A DNA stretch of 64,000 bases from Chitinophagaceae bacterium (GTDB lineage: Bacteria; Bacteroidota; Bacteroidia; Chitinophagales; Chitinophagaceae). The stretch is from NCBI GenBank assembly GCA_019638625.1, contig JAHBTK010000006.1, positions 248,001-312,000 on the forward strand, written 5' to 3'. The position numbers and the translations under genes were made by a program. The notes under the pieces are model-generated. The model was given only the letters and a program-made list of their open reading frames with translations. It was not told the DNA's origin and searched no databases. This document shows positions 1 to 8,678 of the stretch, piece after piece. How positions within the stretch are numbered: the first letter of the stretch is position 1; each line of letters opens with the position of its first letter.

Positions 1-1341
1 TTTTCCCTGTGGAGTGATCGTGAAAAAATAAGGTAGGAACAATGGCTCTATCCCCGGATTGGGATCGTAAAAGAATACTTTATATCCCATTTTTTTTGCT
101 GCCCGGGCATTGTCGATCATTTTTTCCCGGTCGGTATCATCTTCCGTTAGAACCAAACCTTTATTGGGTTGAACCGGTATTGCGCCGGCATTATTCAGTT
201 TCCAGGCCATAGGTGTCTCCCATATCATGGGGGTTCTGCCTTTGGAAAGGATAAACCGGGCGGCTTTATCACTGAATAAATGATACAGTCCCTTTTTCCC
301 GATCACTTCGGCTTTTTTCCTGCATTGTTCGCAGGCTCCAAGCTCGTAGGTCTCATCCGATCCGATGTGAATATATTGGGAACCTTCGGTTGCTTTCATG
401 GCATCGCTCCAAAGATCAAAAAGCAGGTGATAGGCGCTATCTTTTAACGGACAGAATTCAAAATTGGATGCCGGAATTTCACGCAGATGCGCAAACTGCG
501 GCCATTTTAAGATAAAGCTCGAATGTCCCAGTCCCTGCACCAGGGGAGCAAGTTGTATATAATACTGCCGCGCATACCGGGTCAGCTCACGGATCTCATC
601 CGGCGTAAATGCTCCCGGCGCACCTATCTCAGGATGACTGGGATAAGCAAACTTATCTTCCCATTCCCACAACAATATGTTGATCTTGTACCGGGCCAGG
701 TCTTTGATAAAACTTTTGACATAAGAAAGCTTGTCCTGATGGTGCTTTGTATCATAATGCACTGCCCGTTCGCGTATATCCGGCCAGTCCACTAAGTTTA
801 TACCTGCAACCTTATAACCGTTACCGGTTTTCCGGATGAGTTGCAGTAATGTTTGTGTTCCGTAAAACAATCCCTGTTCGCTATTGGCAGCAATCCTTAT
901 CTCATTTTTATCCGTGATAAGGCTGTATCCCTGGCTTCCTGTTTGTGCAATTTTTTTCCGACGGGTAAGAATAATGGAATGCGTTCCTGGCACCTTATGA
1001 ACGACTGCAGCTATGTTAAACTCCTTTTTCAGGTCGCGAATTAATTCCATAGCCGTAAATGCATCCGCATCAGAATGGTTTTTGTCCAGTACGATGCTGA
1101 GATGAGTAGTGAACACAAAATCATTGCCGGTTGCAGACACCTGGCGGGGATAAGGAATAACCCGCAGGTCTGAGTTCGTTGTGTCGGCAGTGGAATGAAC
1201 CGGTATAAAGAATAAAAAGACCGATAACAATAACAGGCTGGCTGGCTGCCACTTTGATGCCCCCCTGCGCGGAATAGGTCCAATCCATTCCCGTGCAATT
1301 GTTAATAAGTCTGAATTTTTAAAAATTGTTGAATGAAGCAT
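1..1341 (-). CDS. GH20-type beta-N-acetylhexosaminidase-like protein (3' end outside window)
   Basis: This frame is open from ATG at 1341 to the window edge (447 codons), so the C-terminus is missing. A hydrophobic stretch at about residues 35-50 looks like a signal peptide, although about 30 residues precede it and a later start is possible. The N-terminal GH20b-like domain (ending near VDWPDIRERAV) is followed by the TIM barrel. IHIGSDET at about 324-331 carries the Asp-Glu pair that GH20 enzymes use in substrate-assisted catalysis. The family removes terminal N-acetylhexosamines from glycans, probably here in the periplasm or at the surface. It is last in a minus-strand run after an esterase and a dehydrogenase. 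The family call is solid and the substrate is unknown. Confidence 0.85.
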   Translation of the reverse strand, partial: MLHSTIFKNSDLLTIAREWIGPIPRRGASKWQPASLLLLSVFLFFIPVHSTADTTNSDLRVIPYPRQVSATGNDFVFTTHLSIVLDKNHSDADAFTAMELIRDLKKEFNIAAVVHKVPGTHSIILTRRKKIAQTGSQGYSLITDKNEIRIAANSEQGLFYGTQTLLQLIRKTGNGYKVAGINLVDWPDIRERAVHYDTKHHQDKLSYVKSFIKDLARYKINILLWEWEDKFAYPSHPEIGAPGAFTPDEIRELTRYARQYYIQLAPLVQGLGHSSFILKWPQFAHLREIPASNFEFCPLKDSAYHLLFDLWSDAMKATEGSQYIHIGSDETYELGACEQCRKKAEVIGKKGLYHLFSDKAARFILSKGRTPMIWETPMAWKLNNAGAIPVQPNKGLVLTEDDTDREKMIDNARAAKKMGYKVFFYDPNPGIEPLFLPYFFTITPQGK

Positions 1342-1371
1342 AATATTTGTAAAAATAAGTAAAAGAAAATA

Positions 1372-1416
1372 ATTAGAAAGAAAAAATAACTATTAATTTT
1401 ATTTTTTCTTTCTAAT
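1372..1416. repeat. Perfect 18-bp inverted repeat upstream of the GH20 gene
   Basis: ATTAGAAAGAAAAAATAA (1372-1389) is repeated as its exact reverse complement at 1399-1416, with a 9-base loop. It lies in the 104-bp gap between the esterase stop and the GH20 start. It could be a terminator-like hairpin for the esterase transcript, which is followed by a U-rich stretch on the minus strand. It could also be an operator, because its arms carry the AGAAAG/CTTTCT motif seen in the other regulatory gaps of this locus. A near-consensus TATTTTTA box lies at 1350-1357 on the minus strand. Confidence 0.7.
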
Positions 1417-1445
1417 CTGTTTTTTTCAGAAAATCATCGCCGTGC

Positions 1446-2246
1446 TTACAACAGATTACCGAAAAAGATCAGTGAATCACTTATGTGCTTTTCCCAATAC
1501 GCCCATTCATGCCCTCCTGGGTTTTCTTCGTACACATGCTCTATTTCCAGTTCAGTTAATTGGGTATGCAGATAGCGGTTATGCTCAATTAACAGGTCAT
1601 CTACCCCGCAATCGAACCGCAAATAAGGAAGTTGGCGCCGATATTTCTTTATTGTGAGCAATACGTCTTCATCTGTTTCATCTGTCTGCCTGTAACCGTC
1701 AATACCTTCTTCAACGAATAATTTCAACTGACTGAGACTCGTGATGGAGGAATGTGCCGATACCGCCATAAAATGTTTTCCATATTTTACACCTATCCGC
1801 AATGCTCCAAATCCACCCATAGATAACCCCCCGATAAAAAATGGTGATCTATCGGAAATACCGCTGATCGCTTCCTGCAATACTGCCGGTACATCTTCAG
1901 CGATCCATTTTTCAAAATCATACCCATGATGTGGAAGAAAACCTGAACCATCACCCCAAAGGCCGTCTGAAGGCATGGCAATAATCATCGGCGGTATTTC
2001 TTTTTTGGCTATCATTTGCGCAGCCTGCAAATGGACCCCTGTGCCGTAAGCCCAGGACCATGCGCTGCCATATACACCGTGCAATAAAATCACTACCGGA
2101 ATGTCACTATAATTTCCGGCATCCGGAGGAACAAATACGCAAATGTCACCACGCCCTTTCAGATTAGGTGTTTTCACCGTTATAAAGCGGAGATGATCGC
2201 GCTCAAATCTCCTGTCCGACAGTTCAATTGTCCGGTATTTTGGCAT
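1446..2246 (-). CDS. Alpha/beta-hydrolase esterase (esterase D / PF00756 type)
   Basis: The protein is 266 aa with no obvious signal peptide, so it is probably cytoplasmic. The nucleophile elbow GGLSMGG places Ser at about 142. LLHGVYG at 54-60 looks like the oxyanion loop, and Asp216 and His246 (GGHEW) are candidate triad partners. This family hydrolyses acyl esters, including acetyl, feruloyl or S-formylglutathione esters. It starts 12 bp after the alcohol dehydrogenase stop on the same strand, which indicates co-transcription. In this locus it most plausibly removes acyl groups from a carbohydrate or aromatic substrate, which is inferred from context. Confidence 0.85.
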   Translation of the reverse strand: MPKYRTIELSDRRFERDHLRFITVKTPNLKGRGDICVFVPPDAGNYSDIPVVILLHGVYGSAWSWAYGTGVHLQAAQMIAKKEIPPMIIAMPSDGLWGDGSGFLPHHGYDFEKWIAEDVPAVLQEAISGISDRSPFFIGGLSMGGFGALRIGVKYGKHFMAVSAHSSITSLSQLKLFVEEGIDGYRQTDETDEDVLLTIKKYRRQLPYLRFDCGVDDLLIEHNRYLHTQLTELEIEHVYEENPGGHEWAYWEKHISDSLIFFGNLL

Positions 2247-2258
2247 AGTATATTTCTA

Positions 2259-3377
2259 TTAGTCAAAAACAATTACTCCTTTGGCATTTTTTCCCTGAAG
2301 CATATCATCGAATGCCTGTTGCAGGTCATGTAAGGCATATCTGCGGGTGATCATTTCATCCAGCAAAAGGCTGCCTTCCTCATAAAGAGAAACAATTTTG
2401 GGGAAATCAACCTGCGGGCGACACTGTCCATATAAAGGATTAATATAAACCTTATCCCATTCAAAAAGCCTCATATCAATGGTGATCTCCTGCTCGATAC
2501 CGCTTACCTGCACAGCCGTTCCGGCATTCCTGATCATTGCCAGGGGCGCCGCGCCCAATTCCGGAACAGCAGTACACTCAAAAGCATAGTCTGCTCCCCT
2601 GCCACCGGTTAATTTTTTTATGTGCGCTGCAGCTTGCAGCAGCCCGGTATCTGCCCGGTCTGCTTTAAGAATATGTGTGGCACCAAATTGTTTGGACATT
2701 TCGAGCCGGCTGGTACTGATATCAATAGCAATAATAAGAGAAGCTCCCGACAACCTGGCGCCCTGGATCACATTAAGCCCTACCCCGCCGACACCCAATA
2801 CCACTACCGAAGAGCCTGGCTTTACCCTGGCTGCATTGACAACCGAACCATAACCCGTCATTACACCACAACCAATAATAGCTGCAGACTCATGGCTCAT
2901 TTTGAAAGAAGAATTTTTGACTACCGCAGAAGATTTTACGAGGGCAAATTCGGAAAAAGTACCCAGGTTAAAAGAACGTTCAATAGGTTTATTTTTCCAG
3001 GTAGTTCCTTCCAGGCGGGCATGCCCGGGGGTATAACCATCGTTGCCTGCCACCACCGGTGAGTTATCTTCACAAATATGCTCATTTCCCGCCTTGCAGT
3101 AAAAGCACTGGCCACACGGCGTAGCCCAGTTTAAGATAACAGGATCACCTATAATTAGCCCCTTAACATTACGCCCCGTTTTATAAACCACCCCTGCCCC
3201 TTCATGTCCAAGCACGAGTTTCTTTCCCCATCGCAAGGAATCATGATCCGTATGACATATACCTGCGGCTTTCATTTTTACGATCACCTCATCCTCTCCA
3301 GGTTCCTGCATAACGGTCTCGTCAATAATAAAGCCTCCCTTTCCATCTGCCAATGCAGCTTTACTGATAACTGGCAT
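2259..3377 (-). CDS. Zinc-dependent medium-chain alcohol dehydrogenase
   Basis: This is a 372-aa MDR protein of usual family length. Catalytic zinc ligands are Cys41 (GICHTDH), His58-Glu59 (GHEG) and Cys170 (IGCG). Four structural zinc cysteines lie at about 88, 91, 94 and 102. The Rossmann motif GVGGVG is at 195-200. It resembles the class III/AdhC branch, which oxidises alcohols or hydroxymethyl adducts with NAD. It leads the minus-strand run with the esterase and GH20 genes and is divergent from the PQQ dehydrogenase. A consensus Bacteroidota -7 box precedes it. The exact substrate cannot be read from sequence. Confidence 0.92.
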   Translation of the reverse strand: MPVISKAALADGKGGFIIDETVMQEPGEDEVIVKMKAAGICHTDHDSLRWGKKLVLGHEGAGVVYKTGRNVKGLIIGDPVILNWATPCGQCFYCKAGNEHICEDNSPVVAGNDGYTPGHARLEGTTWKNKPIERSFNLGTFSEFALVKSSAVVKNSSFKMSHESAAIIGCGVMTGYGSVVNAARVKPGSSVVVLGVGGVGLNVIQGARLSGASLIIAIDISTSRLEMSKQFGATHILKADRADTGLLQAAAHIKKLTGGRGADYAFECTAVPELGAAPLAMIRNAGTAVQVSGIEQEITIDMRLFEWDKVYINPLYGQCRPQVDFPKIVSLYEEGSLLLDEMITRRYALHDLQQAFDDMLQGKNAKGVIVFD

Positions 3378-3400
3378 AAATATGTTTTTATATTTTATTT

Positions 3401-3425
3401 CAAAAATATAAAAGGAAAAGAAAAA
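3401..3425 (-). promoter_or_regulatory. Promoter of the dehydrogenase operon with candidate DeoR operator
   Basis: On the minus strand TATTTTTG (3408 to 3401) matches the Bacteroidota -7 consensus TAnnTTTG, which puts the start of transcription near 3393, just upstream of ATG 3377. Immediately upstream, 3408-3425 reads TTTTTCTTTTCCTTTTAT on the minus strand. This is nearly the same motif as in the SusC/DeoR gap (15902-15923). A repressor bound there would cover the space between the -7 and -33 elements. The operator assignment is inferred. Confidence 0.5.
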
Positions 3426-3482
3426 TAAACAAAAGAAAAGAAAAAAATATTATTTTCGTTATCCAAAATTGTTTCAAAACTG

Positions 3483-5645
3483 ATGTTTTTTCATAGCCCG
3501 ACTTACTTGTTAGCTGCTGCGTTCTTTTTTTGTGTTTTCACATCCTGTAACCTGCAAAAGACATCGGATTTCTCTACCTGGAAAACCTATCGCGGCGATG
3601 ACGGCACTAACGCCTACTCGTCCCTCGCCCAGATCAATACAAAAAATGTGACGCAGTTGCAGGTGGCATGGGTTTACCGCACAGGAGATCTATCCGATTA
3701 CTTTACCCTGGAATGCAATCCTATTATTATAGGTAATGTGTTGTATGGCATTTCCCCTAAGCTTAAAACATTTGCCCTTAATGCGCAAACGGGAGAACCG
3801 CTGTGGGTATTTGACCCTTTTCCAAAAGACAGCAAGGAAGGAGGATTCAACCGGGGTTTGGCCTATTGGGCAAATGGTAATGAACAAAGGATCATCATGT
3901 TTGCAGGGAACAGGATGATTGCCTTAGACGCACTATCGGGAAAACAAATCCTGAGTTTTGGGGACAGCGGGTATGTAGATCTGAATAAAAATTTACGCCC
4001 TGCCGGCCCGGGGTTGTATGAAAATGTTAACAACACCTCTCCGGCAGTGATATATGAAGATCTTGTCATTACCGGATCTTCAGTGGGTGAGGATTATGAA
4101 AGCTCTCCGGGGCATATACGTGCTTACGATGTAAGGACAGGAAAAATGAAATGGATCTTTCATACCATACCACAGCCCGGTGAACCCGGATATGATACCT
4201 GGCCAAAAGACGCCTATAAAACAGCAGGTGGCTGCAATGCCTGGGCAGGATTAAGCCTTGACAGAAAAAGAGGAATATTGTTTGCCGCTACAGGCTCTCC
4301 TTCTTTTGATTTTCATGGAGGCGAAAGGCTGGGGCAAAACCTTTTTGGAAATTCCATCATTGCCATAGAAGCAAAAACAGGAAAATACATCTGGCATTAC
4401 CAGGTTACGCACCACGATCTGTGGGATTATGACCTTCCTTCGCCTCCCAACCTGGTGACTATAAAAAAAGAGGGGAAGGTTATGGACGTAGTAGCCCAGA
4501 TAACCAAACAGGGGTTTATATTTATACTTGACCGGCAAACCGGCCAGCCTGTTTTCCCCATAGAAGAAAGACCGGTAGCAGCGTCTACCGTACCGGGTGA
4601 ACAAAGTTGGCCAACACAGCCGGTACCTCTGAAACCTTTACCGCTTTGCAGGCAGAAATTGGATGAGAACGATATAACAGATATTTCTCCGGAAGCCAAT
4701 GCCTTTGTACGGAGCAGTATTAAAAATCTTATCTGGGGAGAGATGTACCTGCCCCCTTCGCTGGAAGGGACTGTTCAGATACCGGGGTACAGGGGTGGTG
4801 CAGAGTGGAGTGGGGCCTGCGTTGACATGCCTTCCGGTATGATGTATGTAGGGATAAACGATATTCCCAATATTACAACACTGGTAAAAAAAACGGGCTA
4901 TGCCCCGGCTGAAGCCGGCAAGATAACTATAAAAGAGGCAGGCAATACCCTTTACCAGAAAAGCTGCTCCGTATGCCATGGCGCGGATCGTAAAGGAAAT
5001 GACGGCTTCCCTCCCCTGCTGGGCGTTGAACAACGGTTTAAACCATCAGATGTAAAAACCATCATTGAAAAAGGAAAAGGAATGATGCCGGGCTTCAGAG
5101 ACATGTCCGGGCAGGACAAAGAAGCCATTGTTGCTTATTTATTCAATACAAATGACAACCGCATGTATACTCCCAGCCAGTCGTCTGAAATACCCACTCC
5201 TAAAACAAACGATAAGGTAAGGTATAGCCTGAAGGGATATGTTCAGTTGCTTGACCAGAATGGATATCCGGGCATAAAACCACCCTGGGGAACATTAAAC
5301 GCAGTAAACCTGAATACAGGGGAGTTGGAGTGGAAAATCCCGTTAGGGCAATACCCGGAACTGGTAGAAAAAGGCCGTGACGACACCGGTACACAGTTGT
5401 TCGGAGGCGGTATCGTAACTGCCGGCGGTTTGATTTTTATGGGTGCTTCACAGGATGAAAAATTCAGGGCCATAGATAAAAGCACCGGGAAGATTTTATG
5501 GGAATACCAGCTACCCGCAGGTGGCTATGCGACACCCGCCACATACGAGGTAGATGGAAAACAATACGTGGTAATTGCAGCAGGCGGCGGCGGTCGGCAG
5601 CGTACCAAAACAGGTGATTATTATATCGCGTTTGCCTTGCGGTAA
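3483..5645 (+). CDS. PQQ-dependent dehydrogenase with inserted cytochrome c domain, lipoprotein
   Basis: The 720-aa protein has a type II signal ending FTSC, with lipidated Cys22. It is an eight-bladed quinoprotein propeller with repeated AxxxxTGxxxW-type blade motifs (for example LNAQTGEPLWVF and IEAKTGKYIWHY). A c-type haem site CSVCH at 495-499 is inserted between blades, with a distal Met probably in the GMMPGF segment. Quinoproteins of this group oxidise sugars, alcohols or cyclitols in the periplasm and pass electrons to the haem. No PQQ biosynthesis gene is visible here, so the cofactor must be made elsewhere or scavenged. It leads a plus-strand run with the metallohydrolase, transglutaminase-like and MFS genes. 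Confidence 0.9.
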   Translation: MFFHSPTYLLAAAFFFCVFTSCNLQKTSDFSTWKTYRGDDGTNAYSSLAQINTKNVTQLQVAWVYRTGDLSDYFTLECNPIIIGNVLYGISPKLKTFALNAQTGEPLWVFDPFPKDSKEGGFNRGLAYWANGNEQRIIMFAGNRMIALDALSGKQILSFGDSGYVDLNKNLRPAGPGLYENVNNTSPAVIYEDLVITGSSVGEDYESSPGHIRAYDVRTGKMKWIFHTIPQPGEPGYDTWPKDAYKTAGGCNAWAGLSLDRKRGILFAATGSPSFDFHGGERLGQNLFGNSIIAIEAKTGKYIWHYQVTHHDLWDYDLPSPPNLVTIKKEGKVMDVVAQITKQGFIFILDRQTGQPVFPIEERPVAASTVPGEQSWPTQPVPLKPLPLCRQKLDENDITDISPEANAFVRSSIKNLIWGEMYLPPSLEGTVQIPGYRGGAEWSGACVDMPSGMMYVGINDIPNITTLVKKTGYAPAEAGKITIKEAGNTLYQKSCSVCHGADRKGNDGFPPLLGVEQRFKPSDVKTIIEKGKGMMPGFRDMSGQDKEAIVAYLFNTNDNRMYTPSQSSEIPTPKTNDKVRYSLKGYVQLLDQNGYPGIKPPWGTLNAVNLNTGELEWKIPLGQYPELVEKGRDDTGTQLFGGGIVTAGGLIFMGASQDEKFRAIDKSTGKILWEYQLPAGGYATPATYEVDGKQYVVIAAGGGGRQRTKTGDYYIAFALR

Positions 5646-5688
5646 CCCTGCACTGCATACTATACCTAAAACATCTGAAACAAAACAC

Positions 5689-7344
5689 ATGGTAATAAAA
5701 AAAACATTACTGCTGGTGCTGCTATTTCATCCGTTCTTTGCTCACCCCCTCCTGTTTGCACAGGAGAAACCGCATGAGTCGGTTCAGTTAAAGATCAGGA
5801 TCATAGAAGAAGACACCCGCCAGATTACTCCGGCAATGGTTTGCATTACGGGGGTGAAGGACAAGTTGCCAAGGATACCTCCTTATGCCGAAATACCGCA
5901 ATCACTTGTTTTAACAGATTCAATATATTATTCGGGCATTGCCTATGAAGATGACAAAAACTGGATCGGACCCGTAAGAAAAATGAACGGACCGGGTGAT
6001 AATAAAGACCGTAGTTACGTATACGAGTTGCTACCTTCCATCCCCCACTGGAAGGAACCTGTCATGTACCAGACCTCAGGTGATTTTTTCATTAACTTTC
6101 CTCCGGGTGAATGGGCGATCAGTATTGAACATGGCAATGAGTATATACCAGTAAAGGAAACCATCACTGTTGTTCCGACGGATAGTGCGGTCACTAAAAC
6201 ATTTATCCTTAAGCGTTGGATCAACCTTCCCGAAAGGGGATGGTATTCCGGAGATGTTCATGTGCATCACCCTACTACCAAACAATCTTTTAAGGATTAC
6301 CTGCTTGCATATGCCGAGGCAGAAGATCTTCATATTTTAAATGTGCTGGAGCAGGGAAACGATCATGAAATAAAAGGAGCCAGGCAAGCCGGATTCGGCA
6401 AACCGTTCAGGGAACAAAAAAATAATATCTGGCTGGTATCAGGTCAGGAAGACCCAAGCAGTATGTTCGGACATATAGTAGGGTTGAATATTGATCAGCT
6501 TGTACGGGATACAGCTACCTACAATTACTACGACCTGGTTTTTAAAAAACTACACCTTCAGCCCGGGGCCATTGTTGGCTTTGCCCATTTTTCCTGGAAC
6601 GGTTGCGACCTGCCAAGAGGATTTCCGTGGCTGGTAACCACAAAGGAAATTGATTTTGTGGAATTGCTTCAGTTTTCCAGGATCAATACGCTTGATTATT
6701 ATGATTACCTGAACCTGGGGTTTAAGCTCACAGCCGCCGCGGGCAGTGACTTTCCCTGGGGATCTACTATCGGCGAAGTGCGGACACTTGTTTATACCGG
6801 CGTTAATTTCAATCCGGATGTATGGTTCGATGGACTTAAAGCAGGCAATACATTTGTTACCAACGGTCCCGCACTTTTTTTTGAAGCAGGAGGGAAACTG
6901 CCGGGAACAGAAATAATCACTACAAAGGGAGCAAACATTGAACTGACTGCAAAAGCTATTTCAAATCCGGGTATAGGTAATATCACCCACCTGGCAATCT
7001 ATAATAATGACGGGCTGGTAATAGAGAAAAAAAACCTGTTCCGTTCGGATTCCCTGTCCATCAATCTTTCCCACCTTCTTACCAAAAGCCAGTGGATAAC
7101 CGCAGTAGTATATTGTGATAATGGTGCGGTTGCACATACAACACCTGTATATTGTGTTGTAGACTGCCAGCCCACCTGGGATAAGCAAAAAGCGCCTGTC
7201 ATCATACAAAAACAATTAGATTCAATCCTTTTAACTGAACAGGAAGAAAGATCGAAGCCTGAAGCAGATGAAGGGATATTGGAACGCCTGAAAAATGCCA
7301 GCATGTTTTACAGGAAACTTCTTGCGGAAATAAATGCCCCGTGA
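5689..7344 (+). CDS. CehA/McbA-family metallohydrolase (PHP-like), secreted
   Basis: I chose ATG 5689 because it gives a clean signal peptide (MVIKKTLLLVLLF... ending LLFAQ) and sits 43 bp after the previous stop. The product is 551 aa. A carboxypeptidase-regulatory-like N-terminal part is followed at about 185 by YSGDVHVHHP, the first metal-binding motif of PHP/CehA proteins. Later metal-site candidates include GFAHFSWNG and AAGSDFPWG. CehA and McbA cleave carbaryl, but most relatives act on unknown esters or phosphoesters. It is within the PQQ dehydrogenase operon and is probably periplasmic. Confidence 0.8.
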   Translation: MVIKKTLLLVLLFHPFFAHPLLFAQEKPHESVQLKIRIIEEDTRQITPAMVCITGVKDKLPRIPPYAEIPQSLVLTDSIYYSGIAYEDDKNWIGPVRKMNGPGDNKDRSYVYELLPSIPHWKEPVMYQTSGDFFINFPPGEWAISIEHGNEYIPVKETITVVPTDSAVTKTFILKRWINLPERGWYSGDVHVHHPTTKQSFKDYLLAYAEAEDLHILNVLEQGNDHEIKGARQAGFGKPFREQKNNIWLVSGQEDPSSMFGHIVGLNIDQLVRDTATYNYYDLVFKKLHLQPGAIVGFAHFSWNGCDLPRGFPWLVTTKEIDFVELLQFSRINTLDYYDYLNLGFKLTAAAGSDFPWGSTIGEVRTLVYTGVNFNPDVWFDGLKAGNTFVTNGPALFFEAGGKLPGTEIITTKGANIELTAKAISNPGIGNITHLAIYNNDGLVIEKKNLFRSDSLSINLSHLLTKSQWITAVVYCDNGAVAHTTPVYCVVDCQPTWDKQKAPVIIQKQLDSILLTEQEERSKPEADEGILERLKNASMFYRKLLAEINAP

Positions 7345-7577
7345 GCAGCCCTGTGATCCCTTCCGGATAGTGCCTGTATTACACTTGTTAGTAACAATAT
7401 AACCAATGGCTTTATACCCTGGCCAGTTTAATTACTATAAACATTATGAAAAAGAAAAAATTAACAACTGCGATTACCGGGATCATGCTGTCATTCTGTA
7501 TTCCTTTACAACCTTATTCACATTTATCCTCCATTCGAAAAATTCCTGCCTGGTACGATGGAAATCAGAATAAAAAA

Positions 7578-8678
7578 ATGGCGATATTAAAACTTGTCAT
7601 TGGTATTTTCATCATTACCGGTTGCAATACCCGGTTCTACAAACTGATTGAAACGGACAATCCTCGTTTTTTTCCCAACATCATCTTTACAGCCCATGAA
7701 GATATATCTTCTCCCAAATTCTGGGTACTGAGGGAAAAGTACCAATTGGATACCGTGATTAGCAATGAAAAGGATGAACTGAAGCGAATATTGCTTCTCA
7801 GGAACTGGATACACAAAACCATCAGGATTGATGACTACGGGCCCTATGCCGGCGATGAATCTGTAGAAAGCACCCTGGACAATGCATTGAAAGGAAGCGG
7901 CTATCACTGCGGGTATTATTCGGCTGTGCAAACCGCTATCCTAAATGCCTATGGATATGTTACTCGGTCTATCCTGGCTGATACAGGCATACCTGTTGAT
8001 TATATGGTGGGAGGTGGGCATCATGCATTGAATGAAGTATGGCTGAACACCTATCATAAATGGTTTTTGACGGATGCAAAATATGATTATCATTTTGAAA
8101 AGAACGGTATTCCGTTGTCTGCACTTGAAGTAAGAGAAGCCTATTTAAAAAACAAGGCAGCAGATATTGAACTTGTAAAAGGAGTTGAAAGAAAGTCGGT
8201 GCCCGGCCTACCTGAATACAACATCCCTACGCGGGAACAGTTGGCCAGGGTTTATACCTGGATCAGTTGGTACAAAGAAAACGACCGGTACACCCGTTGG
8301 CCTGATAACAGCGATGATATTGTTCTTTACCAGGACGAATACACCCAAACGCACACCTGGCTTTGGGATGGAAAACCACTTTGGGCCTATAACACTACAT
8401 TCCTGCACTGGATTGACGATAAAAATAAGATCGGGTGGACTCCGAACACCATTTCATCAAATGCGGTTATTACCGGCAATAAAGTAAAAATAGATCTTAT
8501 TTCTGCTACACCGAACCTGAAGACTTACCAGGTAATGGAAAAGCATGGTAAAGAATGGAAAGATATTGCAGCAACTTTTGAATCTGACCTGACAGAGAAG
8601 AGATATGAATGGACATTCAGGGCTGTGAATACAGCAGGTGTGAGCGGAAAAGAACACAAAATAATCATAGAAAGATGA
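7578..8678 (+). CDS. Transglutaminase-fold lipoprotein
   Basis: The protein has a papain-like transglutaminase core. Cys111 lies in HCGYY, His148/149 in GGGHHALNE and Asp at about 166 in LTDAKYDY, giving the Cys-His-Asp triad. I chose ATG 7578 because it yields a textbook lipoprotein signal (MAILKLVIGIFIITGC). An upstream in-frame ATG at 7446 would place a second, weaker hydrophobic segment in front of it. The stop overlaps the next gene's start in an ATGA. Bacterial members are often peptidases or amidases, and the role here is unknown. The C-terminal ~100 residues look like a beta-sandwich. Confidence 0.75.
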   Translation: MAILKLVIGIFIITGCNTRFYKLIETDNPRFFPNIIFTAHEDISSPKFWVLREKYQLDTVISNEKDELKRILLLRNWIHKTIRIDDYGPYAGDESVESTLDNALKGSGYHCGYYSAVQTAILNAYGYVTRSILADTGIPVDYMVGGGHHALNEVWLNTYHKWFLTDAKYDYHFEKNGIPLSALEVREAYLKNKAADIELVKGVERKSVPGLPEYNIPTREQLARVYTWISWYKENDRYTRWPDNSDDIVLYQDEYTQTHTWLWDGKPLWAYNTTFLHWIDDKNKIGWTPNTISSNAVITGNKVKIDLISATPNLKTYQVMEKHGKEWKDIAATFESDLTEKRYEWTFRAVNTAGVSGKEHKIIIER

